Below are positions 38,628 to 47,303 of a stretch of DNA of 57,314 nt, piece after piece. This stretch comes from Pseudomonadales bacterium (GTDB taxonomy: Bacteria; Pseudomonadota; Gammaproteobacteria; Pseudomonadales; Pseudohongiellaceae), in the NCBI GenBank assembly GCA_022825945.1, contig JAJDVS010000085.1:1-57314 (forward strand), written 5' to 3'. The translations under genes and the position numbers were made by a program. How positions within the stretch are numbered: position 1 is the first letter of the stretch; the number at the start of each line of letters is the position of its first letter. The notes below the pieces were generated by a model, which made no database searches, was not told where the DNA came from, and saw nothing but the letters and a program-made list of their open reading frames with translations.

Positions 38628-39572
38628 ATGAATGGCGCCCCGGTTCATGTCATGGTGGCGGTGGTTCGCAATCACCGGGACCAGACCCTGGTCGCCCTGC
38701 GCGGGAAGGACAGCCACCAGGGCGGGCTGTGGGAGTTTCCCGGCGGCAAGCGCGAAGCGGGAGAGTCTCCCCTGCAGGCCCTGCACCGGGAATTGCATGA
38801 GGAAACCGGGCTCAGGCCGCTTGCCAGCCATCCCCTTTGCCGGGTGAAACATCGTTACAGCGACAAGTATGTCCTGCTCGATGTGCATCTGGTAAGCCGC
38901 TGGTCCGGCGAGGCCCGCGGCAGGGAAGGACAGCAGATTGCCTGGCGGGAGCGGCATCACCTGCGCGAGGCCGACTTTCCCGCCGCCAATACCCCCATCG
39001 TGCGCTTGCTGCGATTACCCCCCGCCTTGTCGATAACGCCGCAAATGCCTGCTGAAAAGGACTTTCTCGCATTGCTGCGCAGGCAGATCGAAAGCGGCCG
39101 GGAACTGATTCAGGTGCGCCAGCCCCAATTGTCGCCAGAACGGTACCGGCGCTGGTTCGAGGCGGCGCTGGAACTGGCCGCCGGAAGCTCAACGCATCTG
39201 CTGTTCAACAATCCGCCCGGGCGCTACGACCCCGCCTGGAGCGGCTGCGGCTTCCATGCTTCCGGTCGGGTACTGGCGCAACTGGAAGCGCGCCCGGTTC
39301 CCCGGGGGCAATGGTTCAGCGCTTCCTGTCATTCCCTGGCGGAACTGCGCCGGGCGGAAGCCCTGGGTGTGGATTTCGCCCTGCTCTCACCAGTGGCGGC
39401 CACGGGCAAGTATGCCCCCGGGGAATTGCTTGGCTGGCGGGGATTCCGCCGTCTGGCGGACCAGGTCGAGTTGCCGGTTTTCGCCCTGGGCGGCCTGCAT
39501 CCGGCCCAGGCCATGCTGGCCAGAAGCCATGGCGCTTTCGGCCTGGCGGGGATTCGAAATTTCTGCGATTGA
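38628..39572 (+). CDS. Nudix hydrolase fused to a ThiE-like domain
   Basis: 314 residues. Residues ~1-135 are a MutT-type Nudix domain with an intact Nudix box (GGKREAGESPLQALHRELHE then ETGL). Residues ~140-314 resemble thiamine phosphate synthase/TenI (IQVRQPQLSPERYRRW, FHASGRVLAQ, DFALLSPVAATGKYAPGELL, FALGGL). This fusion is known next to argJ in Pseudomonas (PA4400-like). The Nudix half should clean oxidised nucleotides such as 8-oxo-dGTP; the role of the ThiE-like half is unclear, since a short form may lack activity. The ATG at 38628 is chosen to match the N-terminus of MutT proteins. The gene ends 2 bp before the convergent yacG. Confidence 0.9.
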   Translation: MNGAPVHVMVAVVRNHRDQTLVALRGKDSHQGGLWEFPGGKREAGESPLQALHRELHEETGLRPLASHPLCRVKHRYSDKYVLLDVHLVSRWSGEARGREGQQIAWRERHHLREADFPAANTPIVRLLRLPPALSITPQMPAEKDFLALLRRQIESGRELIQVRQPQLSPERYRRWFEAALELAAGSSTHLLFNNPPGRYDPAWSGCGFHASGRVLAQLEARPVPRGQWFSASCHSLAELRRAEALGVDFALLSPVAATGKYAPGELLGWRGFRRLADQVELPVFALGGLHPAQAMLARSHGAFGLAGIRNFCD

Positions 39573-39574
39573 AG

Positions 39575-39772
39575 TTATTGCAGGGATTCGGAATCGGGTT
39601 TTTCCGGAGCAGGGCCGGCTTCGCCGGGAACGCGGTAGTTTTCGGCAGCCCACTCGCCCAGATCGATCAGTTGGCAGCGCTGGCTGCAGAAAGGACGGTA
39701 CCGGCTTGCCCGGGTCCAGGGAACATTCTTGCCGCAGTTCGGGCAGTTTATGGAATCCGGTTCTTCACTCAT
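39575..39772 (-). CDS. yacG: DNA gyrase inhibitor YacG
   Basis: A 65-residue zinc-binding protein with CPNCGK and [19 protein letters not shown], the four-cysteine pattern of YacG, which inhibits GyrB and is encoded after coaE and pilD in many gammaproteobacteria. The ATG at 39772 has GGAGGGAA 10 bp upstream; a TTG two codons earlier is unlikely. A REP hairpin separates it from coaE. Confidence 0.93.
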   Translation of the reverse strand: MSEEPDSINCPNCGKNVPWTRASRYRPFCSQRCQLIDLGEWAAENYRVPGEAGPAPEKPDSESLQ

Positions 39773-39787
39773 GAACAACTTCCCTCC

Positions 39788-39815
39788 GTCATTCTGCGAC
39801 TACGCGCAGAATGAC
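39788..39815. repeat. Short REP palindrome
   Basis: GTCATTCTGCG...CGCAGAATGAC is a single 28-bp hairpin of the REP family in the yacG-coaE gap. Confidence 0.75.
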
Positions 39816-39847
39816 AGTCAAACAGACGCGCAATATGGCATACGCCG

Positions 39848-40453
39848 TTATTCATGGGACTTCGCCAGTTCCAGATAAAGCCGGTGCAAGCTCCGCACCC
39901 GGGCGGGCAATGCGTCCTCTTCGGCTTCGTTGTCGATAATGTCGGCGGCGGCGGCAAGGCGCTGGTCGCGGGGCGTCTGGGTATCGATGATCGCCTCGAT
40001 GGTGGCGCGGTCGCCGCCGTCGCGCAACAGGCTGCGCCGCAACTGGGTGTTCCGGGAGACATCCACCACCAGCATCCGGTCAATGAGTCGCCGCTGGCCG
40101 GTTTCCAGCAGCAGGGGCGAGACCAGCATGCAGTAAGCGGACCGCGAACCGTCGATTTGCCGCCGCAGGCGCTCGCCGATGAGCGGATGCAGCAGGTCTT
40201 CGAGCCACTTGCGCTCGCCGCTGTTGTCAAAGACCAGTCGCCGCAGCCGGGGCCGGTCCAGTATTCCCGAGGCCGTGAGTATTTCCGGCCCATGGCGCTC
40301 CCGGATGGCGTCCAGCGCCGGACTCGGCGGCTCGACGACTTCCCGGGCTGCCGTATCGGCGTCGAAAACGTCGACCCCAAGCCCGGCGAATATTCTTGCC
40401 ACGGTGCTTTTGCCGCTGCCGATGCCGCCGGTGAGCCCTACCCTGAATCCCAT
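39848..40453 (-). CDS. coaE: Dephospho-CoA kinase CoaE
   Basis: 201 residues, normal size. It catalyses the last step of coenzyme A synthesis, phosphorylating dephospho-CoA. VGLTGGIGSGKSTVARIF is the P-loop, followed by VFDADTAAREVV, HPLIGERLRRQI, SPLLLETG and VVVDVSRNTQLRR. It sits between pilD and yacG in the classic order, 12 bp after pilD. Confidence 0.96.
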   Translation of the reverse strand: MGFRVGLTGGIGSGKSTVARIFAGLGVDVFDADTAAREVVEPPSPALDAIRERHGPEILTASGILDRPRLRRLVFDNSGERKWLEDLLHPLIGERLRRQIDGSRSAYCMLVSPLLLETGQRRLIDRMLVVDVSRNTQLRRSLLRDGGDRATIEAIIDTQTPRDQRLAAAADIIDNEAEEDALPARVRSLHRLYLELAKSHE

Positions 40454-40465
40454 CTCCGGGCGCGC

Positions 40466-41341
40466 TCAGCCGAGCAGGCCCGCCAGACGGTCGGGCCCGG
40501 CGAGCATTACCAGAAAGCCGGCAGCCGCCAGAAAGGGGCCGAACGGCAGGGGCTGGGACCAGGAGCGGCCCCGGACTAGCACCAGCGCCATTCCCCAGAT
40601 CGCCCCGGTCACCGAGGAAACCAGCACGATGAAGGGCAGCGCGGTCCAGCCCAGCCAGGCGCAGATGGCGGCAAGCAGCTTGAAGTCGCCCTGGGCCATG
40701 CCTTCCTTGCCGGTGAGCAGGTGGTAGGCGTAATGAAATCCGCCAAGTAGCAGGTATCCGGCGGCGGCGCCGATGATGGCGTCGGTGGCGCTGGTTTCCA
40801 GCAGGTCGGGAAACAGGGCGTGGATCAGCAATCCGAGCCAGAGCAGGGGCAGGGTCAATATGTCCGGCAGCAACTGGTTTTCGTAGTCGATCAGCGCCAG
40901 GGCCAGCAACACATAGCTGAATCCGATCAGCGCCAGGCTGAGCCAGCCCGCGCCGTACCCCAGCGCCAGCAGGCCGGCCAGCGCCCCGCAAAGCAATTCC
41001 ACCAGGGGATAGCGCAGGGGAATCGCCTCGCTGCATTCCGCGCACTTGCCCCGCAGCAGCAGATAGCTGAATACCGGAATCAACTGCCAGGGCTTGATCC
41101 CGCATTGGCACTTCGGGCAATGGGAGCGGGGCCGCACGAGGTTGAAGGGCCTGCCGGCGGCGTCGTGTGGATCGCGCAGCAGGCCGAGGTAATGCCGCGT
41201 CTCGATCTGCCACTGCCGGTTGAGCATGATGGGCAGCCGATAGACCACCACATTGAGAAAGCTGCCGGCCAGCAGCCCGAAAAGCAGGAACACGATGAAA
41301 GCCTGGCTGGGAGAAGCGCTGAGAAACTGCGGTAAATTCAT
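40466..41341 (-). CDS. pilD: Type IV prepilin peptidase/methylase PilD
   Basis: 291 residues and about eight membrane helices. It cleaves the leader of PilA-type pilins and N-methylates the new N-terminus, and may also serve a type II secretion system. The zinc cysteines are CPKCQCG and CAECSE. The two catalytic aspartates lie in ALIDYENQLLPD and KEGMAQGDFKLLA. I start at 41341 (MNLPQFLSAS); the frame runs 19 codons upstream without membrane or family features. Confidence 0.95.
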   Translation of the reverse strand: MNLPQFLSASPSQAFIVFLLFGLLAGSFLNVVVYRLPIMLNRQWQIETRHYLGLLRDPHDAAGRPFNLVRPRSHCPKCQCGIKPWQLIPVFSYLLLRGKCAECSEAIPLRYPLVELLCGALAGLLALGYGAGWLSLALIGFSYVLLALALIDYENQLLPDILTLPLLWLGLLIHALFPDLLETSATDAIIGAAAGYLLLGGFHYAYHLLTGKEGMAQGDFKLLAAICAWLGWTALPFIVLVSSVTGAIWGMALVLVRGRSWSQPLPFGPFLAAAGFLVMLAGPDRLAGLLG

Positions 41342-41354
41342 GTGCCGCCGAAAG

Positions 41355-42560
41355 TCAAAGGACCGAGCCGAGCCGGAAAATTGGCAGGTACATGGCAACC
41401 ATCAGCCCGCCAACAAGGAGGCCAAGCAGCGCCATTATAAAGGGCTCAAGCAGAGCCGTTAAGCGGTCCACGCGGGATTCCACGTCTTCCTCGAAGAAAA
41501 TGGCGCAGCGGTCGAGCATGTCATCGAGGGCGCCGGACTCCTCGCCGATGCCCACAAGCTGCTCGAGCATGGGCGGAAACAGGCGCGCCCCGCGAATCGC
41601 CCCGGCCAGGGACTGACCATTGCGGACCTCCTCGCCAATGGTCCGCACGGCCTCGGCATAGACCACATTGCCCGCCGCTTCGGCGACGGACTCCAGCGCC
41701 TCGGTGAGCGGCGCGCCGGCGCGAAACAGCGTGGCCAGGGTGCGGGCGATGCGGGCGATGGCGGCATTCCGCAACAGGGGACCGAAAACCGGCAGGCGCA
41801 GCAGCGCGCGCTGGCGCAAGGCGGCAAACCGCGGCGAACGGCGCGGCAGGTGGACCAGCAATCCCGCGGCGAACATTGCCATGGCGCCTGCGGTATGCCA
41901 GTGGGCCAGCGCCAGATCCGAAAGCCCCAGCACGAAAAGCGTGAAGGCGGGGAGCTCAGCGTCGAAGCCGGCAAAGGTTTCGGCGAAGGTGGGGACGACC
42001 CGGGTCAGCAGCAGTCCCGTCACCACTATGGCGACAACCACCACCGCCGCGGGATAGGTCAACGCCTTGCGAATCTTCGCCTTGAGCCGTTCCGACTTTT
42101 CCCGATAGCCGGCGAGCCGGTCGAGCATGGTTTCCAGGGTGCCCGAGCTTTCTCCCGCGGCCACCAGGCTGCAATAGAGCGAATCGAACTGTTCCGGCCG
42201 CCGGGCCAGGCTGTCGGCCAGCCCATGGCCGCCGGCCACATCGTCCCGCAGCTTGCGGATCATTTCTCCCATGGCGGCATTGCCGGTGCTGCCAGCCATG
42301 ACATTGAGCGATTGCACCAGGGGAATCGCCGAGCGAACCATGGTCGCCAGTTGCCGGGTGAAAATCGCAATGTCGCCGGGGCGGATCCGCTGGCGGCCGC
42401 CGAACAGGGGTTTTGGCTTGCGCCGCAGGGTTTGCGGTCGGATTCCCTGCCGCCGCAGCCTCGCCCTGGCCAGGGCGAGGCTGGCTTCGCTGATTTCGCC
42501 CTCGGCGGGCTTGCCCTGGCGGTCGGATCCCCGCCAGATGAAGTCCACATTTGTCTTCAT
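41355..42560 (-). CDS. pilC: Type IV pilus inner membrane platform protein PilC
   Basis: 401 residues with two T2SSF domains (near residues 70-190 and 270-395) and three membrane helices (ALTYPAAVVVVAIVVTGLLL, a helix near residue 220, and the C-terminal MALLGLLVGGLMVAMYLPIF). It transmits force from PilB to the growing pilus. Typical segments are FTRQLATMVRSAIPLVQSL and VGIGEESGALDDML. The ATG overlaps the pilB stop (ATGA), and pilD starts 13 bp downstream. Confidence 0.95.
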   Translation of the reverse strand: MKTNVDFIWRGSDRQGKPAEGEISEASLALARARLRRQGIRPQTLRRKPKPLFGGRQRIRPGDIAIFTRQLATMVRSAIPLVQSLNVMAGSTGNAAMGEMIRKLRDDVAGGHGLADSLARRPEQFDSLYCSLVAAGESSGTLETMLDRLAGYREKSERLKAKIRKALTYPAAVVVVAIVVTGLLLTRVVPTFAETFAGFDAELPAFTLFVLGLSDLALAHWHTAGAMAMFAAGLLVHLPRRSPRFAALRQRALLRLPVFGPLLRNAAIARIARTLATLFRAGAPLTEALESVAEAAGNVVYAEAVRTIGEEVRNGQSLAGAIRGARLFPPMLEQLVGIGEESGALDDMLDRCAIFFEEDVESRVDRLTALLEPFIMALLGLLVGGLMVAMYLPIFRLGSVL

Positions 42561-44149
42561 TGCCGCCCGGCTCCCGGGGTCCAGGTCACCCGGTTGACTT
42601 CGTCCAGACTGGTGAGGCCGGCGGCGGCTCTTGCCAGCCCCGCCCGCCGCAGATCCTCATGACCCTCGGCTTCGGCCCGGGCGGCGATATCCAGGGCATT
42701 GCCATCGCCCATGATGACCCTGGCCAGTTCGTTGCTCACCGGCAGCATCTCATAAATGCCGACCCGGCCCCGGTAGCCGTCCTTGCAATGTTCGCAGCCC
42801 CGGGCACCATGAAGTTGCAAGCTGTCGATTTCGGTTTCGAGGAATCCCGCCTGGAGCAGGACATCCCCGGGCAGGCGCAGGGGCTGGCGGCAATGGCCGC
42901 AGAGTTTGCGCGCCAGCCGCTGTGCAATGATGAGCCGCGCCGAGGTCGCCAGATTGAATGGGGCAATTCCCATGTTCCTGAGCCGGGTCAGGGTTTCCCC
43001 GGCGCTGTTGGTATGCAGGGTGGAAAGCACGAGATGGCCGGTCTGGGCGGCCTTGACGGCGATGGCGGCGGTTTCCAGGTCGCGGATTTCCCCCACCATG
43101 AGCACATCCGGGTCCTGTCGCAGAAAGGCCCGCAGGCAGGCCGCGAAATCCAGACCGATGCGGTTGTTGACGGCGACCTGGTTCACGCCCTCGAGATTGA
43201 TTTCCACCGGGTCTTCCGCCGTGGCGATGTTTCGCTCCGGCGTATTGAGCAGCCGCAGGCCCGCATAGAGCGTTACCGTCTTGCCGCTTCCCGTGGGGCC
43301 GGTGACGAGGATCATTCCCTGGCTCGCCGCAAGGGCCGATTCGAAATGCTCGCGTTGGGCCTCGCTCAGACCAAGAGAGTCGATGTCCATTTGCGCCCCG
43401 CCACCGTCGAGAATCCGCAGCACGAGCTTTTCTCCCCACAGGGTGGGCAGGGTATTGACACGGAAATCGACTCCGCCGCCATCCGCCGCCGGCAGGCGGA
43501 TGCGGCCGTCCTGGGGCAGGCGCCGCTCGGAGATGTCCATTTCCGCCATGATCTTGAGTCTTGATGCGATGCGGCGGGCGATTTGCACCGGCGGGCGGGT
43601 GATTTCGTGGAGAATGCCGTCGATGCGGAAGCGGACCCGGCAACTGGTCTCGAAGGGCTCGAAATGTATATCCGAGGCGCCGGCCTGGAGGGCATCGAGC
43701 AGCAGCCGGTTGACCAGCCGCACAATGGGCGTTTCATCGGCATTGGCGGCCTCGGCGCCGGGCTCCATCGCAGGCGTCGTATCACCTTGCAATTCTTCCA
43801 GGCCCACCTCGTCCAGCAGGCTTTCGCCCCGGTCCCGCAATTGCAGCGCCCGGTTGAGCTTGGCGGCTTCCACCACCACCGGCTGCACCGGCAGTCCGGT
43901 ATGGAAGCGGATTTCATCGACAGCGGCCATGGCGGCCGGCTCCGCCAGGGCGAGCAACAGCTTGCCGCCCTGCCGCAGCAGGGGCAGCGCCTGGTATTGC
44001 CGGGTCAGCCTGCGATCGATAAGGCCGCGCTCGATCTGGTGGGGATCCAGGGCGTCGAGGTCAAGCAGGGGCGCGCCAAGGCCGGCGGCCATCGCCGCCG
44101 GCGCCTGGCTCGTTTCCTTCCCCGCGGATGCCGCGGCGGCGCCTAGCAC
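42557..44149 (-). CDS. pilB: Type IV pilus assembly ATPase PilB (short N-terminus)
   Basis: 530 residues. The ATPase domain is intact: [15 protein letters not shown] (Walker A), [33 protein letters not shown] (Walker B), [15 protein letters not shown], and a four-cysteine zinc motif (CGHC and CEHC). It drives pilus extension from the cytosol. The N-terminal T2SSE_N domain is shorter than usual (PilB is normally about 560-570): LLDLDAL is reached by residue 34 instead of about 70. The start used is a GTG overlapping the pilA stop by 7 bp, and no better start exists upstream without entering pilA. The first ~35 residues may therefore have been lost or replaced in a deletion that brought pilA next to it. 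Confidence 0.9.
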   Translation of the reverse strand: MLGAAAASAGKETSQAPAAMAAGLGAPLLDLDALDPHQIERGLIDRRLTRQYQALPLLRQGGKLLLALAEPAAMAAVDEIRFHTGLPVQPVVVEAAKLNRALQLRDRGESLLDEVGLEELQGDTTPAMEPGAEAANADETPIVRLVNRLLLDALQAGASDIHFEPFETSCRVRFRIDGILHEITRPPVQIARRIASRLKIMAEMDISERRLPQDGRIRLPAADGGGVDFRVNTLPTLWGEKLVLRILDGGGAQMDIDSLGLSEAQREHFESALAASQGMILVTGPTGSGKTVTLYAGLRLLNTPERNIATAEDPVEINLEGVNQVAVNNRIGLDFAACLRAFLRQDPDVLMVGEIRDLETAAIAVKAAQTGHLVLSTLHTNSAGETLTRLRNMGIAPFNLATSARLIIAQRLARKLCGHCRQPLRLPGDVLLQAGFLETEIDSLQLHGARGCEHCKDGYRGRVGIYEMLPVSNELARVIMGDGNALDIAARAEAEGHEDLRRAGLARAAAGLTSLDEVNRVTWTPGAGRQ

Positions 44150-44559
44150 AGGCCGTTGCTCAGGCAGGTGCCGCCTTCGGTCCAGTTCACCGGCGCGGTA
44201 ATGCCATCAGGAGTCAGGGTGTAGGTTACGCCGGTGAGATTCGAGCCCGTTTCCTGGCGCCAGGTCATGGTGATGACACCATCGCTGATGCTGGCGCCGT
44301 GAACCGCGGCGCTGGCGGTGACATCGGCGGGAATGCCCAGGGCGCCGCCGTCAAGCGCTTCCAGCGTGCTGGGCCCCTGGGTCTGGATGGCCAGTTCCAC
44401 CGCAGTCTTGAGCGGGGTAACCGCGAGCACGAGTTCCGAGAACTCGGCGCGGTCGGTGTAGTTGCGATAGGCCGGCAGCGCCACGGCCGCCAGAATGCCG
44501 ATGATCGCCACCACGATCATCAGTTCGATCAGGGTAAAGCCTTGCTGTGAATGCCGCAT
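44143..44559 (-). CDS. pilA: Type IV major pilin PilA
   Basis: 138 residues from the ATG at 44559. The short leader MRHSQQG is followed by F-T-L-I-E-L, the prepilin cleavage and methylation site, with Glu at position 5 and the long hydrophobic helix [21 protein letters not shown]. The C-terminal disulfide loop is short ([10 protein letters not shown]). It would be processed by PilD and polymerised by PilB/PilC. Its stop overlaps the pilB start, an unusual direct coupling. The cytochrome gene diverges from it across a 206-bp gap, in which I found no convincing sigma-54 site. Confidence 0.93.
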   Translation of the reverse strand: MRHSQQGFTLIELMIVVAIIGILAAVALPAYRNYTDRAEFSELVLAVTPLKTAVELAIQTQGPSTLEALDGGALGIPADVTASAAVHGASISDGVITMTWRQETGSNLTGVTYTLTPDGITAPVNWTEGGTCLSNGLC

Positions 44560-44765
44560 GGTTCGGGCCTCCGATTGAAATGGACCCAAAGCCTAGGAAA
44601 CTTTCCCGGAAAAAGAGAAAAATCGGGAGAGATTTTTTTCGCCGGAGGCATCAGCGCCCGCGGCTTGCAAGCCGGAGGGCTTGTGGGGTAAGGTTCGAGG
44701 CTGTCTGGACAGTCGCTGGCGTGGAATTTTCGACAAGGGCCGGGCGCCCGAAGTGGAGGCTTGCG

Positions 44766-45149
44766 ATGAAGAAGATGCTTGGGCTTGGGATGGTCGTGCT
44801 GTGTCTGCTCGGCGCGCAATGGTCGCTGGCGCAGCAGAAAACCGTCAAGGACGGGGTGTTCACCCAGGCCCAGGTCGACGCCGGCAAGCCGGTCTACGAC
44901 AGCGTCTGCCGAACCTGCCACGACCAGCGCTTCTACCGCGACACCCTGCGCTCCTGGAACAACCAGCCCCTGCTGTGGCTATGGGAGTCCGTCATGGGCA
45001 CCATGCCGGCGGACAATCCCGGCTCCCTGATGTTTCAGGAGTACACCGATGTGATCGCGTATATTCTGGCGGAACAGGGCTTCCCGGCGGGGGAGGAGGC
45101 TCTTGACCCCGATAACGGCATGGACGAAATCCACATCGTTCAGCCTTGA
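44766..45149 (+). CDS. Small monoheme c-type cytochrome
   Basis: 127 residues with a signal peptide ending SLAQQ and one heme motif, CRTCH, near residue 48. A weak axial Met candidate lies in the GTMPADNPGSLMF segment. It should be a periplasmic electron carrier, but no oxidoreductase partner is adjacent. I start at 44766, where GGAGG lies 8 bp upstream; a longer frame is open but has no signal peptide. The last 14 codons plus stop are duplicated exactly 149 bp downstream. Confidence 0.82.
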   Translation: MKKMLGLGMVVLCLLGAQWSLAQQKTVKDGVFTQAQVDAGKPVYDSVCRTCHDQRFYRDTLRSWNNQPLLWLWESVMGTMPADNPGSLMFQEYTDVIAYILAEQGFPAGEEALDPDNGMDEIHIVQP

Positions 45150-45342
45150 ACAGTGCTTGTTCCGGGCAATTTGGCTGGGTTGTGCCTGCCGTCCCTGGCG
45201 CAAGCTAATGGCTTCGACTGACCCCAGTCTCGACATCCTGTCGAGCCGTTCGGCCCTCAAGAAGCTTCGCTTCTTGTCGGCTGCGCCGACCGGGCCTCAC
45301 CCCGATAACGGCATGGACGAAATCCACATCGTTCAGCCTTGA
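45106..45342. repeat. 44-bp perfect direct duplication flanking a 149-bp spacer
   Basis: The 44 bp from ACCCCGATAACGGCATGGAC to CCTTGA, ending in the cytochrome stop codon, occur at 45106-45149 and again, without a mismatch, at 45299-45342. The 149 bp between them hold an AAGAAGC/GCTTCTT hairpin and no gene. The second copy is out of frame with the cytochrome. Confidence 0.9.
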
Positions 45343-45352
45343 GAAGTCCTTT

Positions 45353-46099
45353 TCAGTGTTTCTCCAGTAATTTTCCGAAGCCCTTCATTTGATCGCCAAT
45401 GCCATACTGGCGTAGGGCGTGCCAGTAGGTGGCGGCATTGATGGCGATGATGGGCTTTTGCATTTCCCGCTCGAGTTCGGCGGCAAGCTCAAGCATGCAC
45501 AGGTTGGTGCCCACCTGGACGAAGGCATCCACATCGTCGCCGTCGAGTTCCGCCACGAGCTTTCGCAGGGTGTCGCCCTGTACTTCGGCGATGGCGGTCC
45601 AACTCGGGCAGCGCAGGCAGTGGTCGCGAACCGTCTGGTAGCCGTAGTCGGCGAAAAATCGCATGACCTCGCGATTGGCCGCGGGAAAATAGGGGGAGAT
45701 CACGACGATTCGCTGGATGCCGCCATAAGTTTTCATTGCGGCGGCGCAGGATTCGGAGCCGATGCTGAGTTGCAGCCCGCTGGCGTTTTCGATGTTTTCC
45801 CGCCACTTTCGCGCCCCCTCGGCCCCGCCGTAGAAAGTGACCGCGGACATGCCCATGACCAGATAGTCCGGCGAGCAGGTCATGACGCCCCGGACGGCGT
45901 CGATCGTGTTTTCGGAAATGATCATGGTGCCGGCGATGAAGGTCTCGTCGGAGACCGCGTTGGCGTTTTCGATGACGATGCGGCTGTAATGATTGGTGAC
46001 GCCGGGCACCCGCATGGCGTCGAATTCCGGCTGGACGATGGTATTGGTGGACGGGCCAAGCACGCCGAACTTGGCCCGCCATCCGAGCGCGTCTGTCAT
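45353..46099 (-). CDS. Asp/Glu racemase superfamily enzyme, arylmalonate decarboxylase/maleate isomerase-like
   Basis: 248 residues of the maleate isomerase / arylmalonate decarboxylase group: FGVLGPSTNTIVQPEF at the N-terminus and VGTNLCMLELAAELEREM (Cys201) followed by INAATYWHALRQYGI near the C-terminus. The first catalytic cysteine of isomerases and racemases is replaced in MGMSAVTFYGG (Met84-Ser85), so only the second cysteine remains. This is the arrangement of AMDase, which decarboxylates malonates by a one-cysteine mechanism. Substrate unknown. The bicupin gene lies upstream on the same strand, separated by a REPIN. Confidence 0.8.
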   Translation of the reverse strand: MTDALGWRAKFGVLGPSTNTIVQPEFDAMRVPGVTNHYSRIVIENANAVSDETFIAGTMIISENTIDAVRGVMTCSPDYLVMGMSAVTFYGGAEGARKWRENIENASGLQLSIGSESCAAAMKTYGGIQRIVVISPYFPAANREVMRFFADYGYQTVRDHCLRCPSWTAIAEVQGDTLRKLVAELDGDDVDAFVQVGTNLCMLELAAELEREMQKPIIAINAATYWHALRQYGIGDQMKGFGKLLEKH

Positions 46100-46141
46100 G
46101 CTATTGTTCTCCTGATTCGGCCTCTGTCATTTTGCCTGTCC

Positions 46142-46225
46142 GTCATTCCGCGCGCAGTCGCGGAATCTCCCCGGGAGGGTACTGCATGAGATTCTGCGAC
46201 TTCGCTTCGCTGCGCGCGGAATGAC
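46142..46225. repeat. REPIN-like paired palindromic repeat
   Basis: A short arm (GTCATTCCGCGCGCAGTCGC...) and a long arm (...GCGCGCGGAATGAC) face each other across a GGGAGGGTACTGC spacer. Same family as 4396-4481 but with the long arm on the other side, so inserted in the opposite orientation. Confidence 0.8.
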
Positions 46226-46269
46226 GGGAAGGAAAGCTTCGCTGTGCGCAAAAATGACTGGAACTTCCC

Positions 46270-47172
46270 CTACTGATAGTATGGATTCTTCCAGGGGCCG
46301 ATGGAGCGCGAGCGCACCGGCTGGATCAGCTCCGGCGGCTCCGACAGCGGAAAACCCTCGCCCCAGTTCACCGGGTCGCCTTTCATCTCGATGCTGGCGT
46401 TTTCCGTGTACCAGTCCACCAGATCGCCGTCGCAACGCAATATCCAGGTGCAGCCATCCTTTTCCCCGGCGGTGAAGTCGCCATGGCGCACGCCGGCGGG
46501 GCGGAAGAAGTACTGGCCCCTGGTCATGGTGCCGAAGTTGTAGTCGAACCAGCCGTCGAGGCAATAGGCTTCCTCGAAAACCGGATGATGGGCCAGGGGA
46601 TGCTCGCGCCAGCCCGGCTTGGCCTTGATCAGGCGGGTGTAGAAACCCGTCACCGGATTGCGGTACAGCAGCTTGATGAAGAGCCCCGGCACGGGCGTGC
46701 CGCCGCGCTCGAAATTCATCGGGCTGCCGTGTTCGGGGTCCACCACGTCGTACCATTCCATGGCTCTGGAATCGCAGATCGCCAGTTCCGCCTTCTGATC
46801 GCCATTGGCCTTGTCACGTCCGCCGGGAGCGAAGCCCCAGTCGCCGAACTCCCGGAACAGCAGGATTTGCGTGCCTTTTCTGGCCTTTACCTCGGGTGTC
46901 CATGTGCCCTGGGGAGCGCACCAGTAACCGCCTTCCCCGAGCCGGGTGTCGCCGATTTCGATCTCGCCCTCCAGCACATACCATTCGGTCTGGGCGGCGT
47001 GGAGGCCGCCGGTCCGTTTCCAGTCGGTGAGGAATTCCACTTTCAGCGACGCGGCGCCGTTTTCCTCGTCGTAGCACAGGTTGCGCTGGCGCGCTTCGCC
47101 GTTGGCGTGGGGAAATTCAGCGACGTGCCACAGCAGGTCCACCTCGTCAATCAGCTCGACATGGGGTCTCAT
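46270..47172 (-). CDS. Bicupin protein (DUF4437-like)
   Basis: 300 residues with two cupin-like barrels. The first has HAAQTEWYVLEGEIEIGDTR and GGYWCAPQGTWTP (residues ~55-95). The second has HHPVFEEAYCLDGWFDYNFG and YFFRPAGVRHGDFTAG (about 190-240). Both keep parts of the metal-binding cupin motifs. This type is usually annotated as a cupin of unknown function. It is the only gene transcribed away from the LysR regulator, across 131 bp, so the regulator probably controls it together with the racemase-like enzyme downstream. It could be a dioxygenase, isomerase or sugar-binding protein; the sequence does not decide. Confidence 0.75.
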   Translation of the reverse strand: MRPHVELIDEVDLLWHVAEFPHANGEARQRNLCYDEENGAASLKVEFLTDWKRTGGLHAAQTEWYVLEGEIEIGDTRLGEGGYWCAPQGTWTPEVKARKGTQILLFREFGDWGFAPGGRDKANGDQKAELAICDSRAMEWYDVVDPEHGSPMNFERGGTPVPGLFIKLLYRNPVTGFYTRLIKAKPGWREHPLAHHPVFEEAYCLDGWFDYNFGTMTRGQYFFRPAGVRHGDFTAGEKDGCTWILRCDGDLVDWYTENASIEMKGDPVNWGEGFPLSEPPELIQPVRSRSIGPWKNPYYQ

Positions 47173-47213
47173 CTTTGCGTCCTCTCAGGTCGTTCACAAA
47201 TGTTGGAAGCCAT

Positions 47214-47231
47214 GGTAACGGTGACTTTACC
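47214..47231. promoter_or_regulatory. Candidate LysR operator
   Basis: GGTAACGGTGACTTTACC has GGTAA/TTACC arms in the gap between the bicupin and the lysR-type gene. Such interrupted dyads are typical LysR recognition half-sites. It is followed by a very AT-rich promoter stretch. Confidence 0.45.
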
Positions 47232-47303
47232 TGAATAATAGTATTTAATATTAACGGTATTCGTTTATTTTTATAGTTATATCTGGAGCGGAGCACTGAC
47301 CTG

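Noticed and set aside
44560..44765. A sigma-54 promoter for pilA
   Set aside because: I searched the divergent gap by eye for the TGGC-N9-TTGC type spacing and found no acceptable match.
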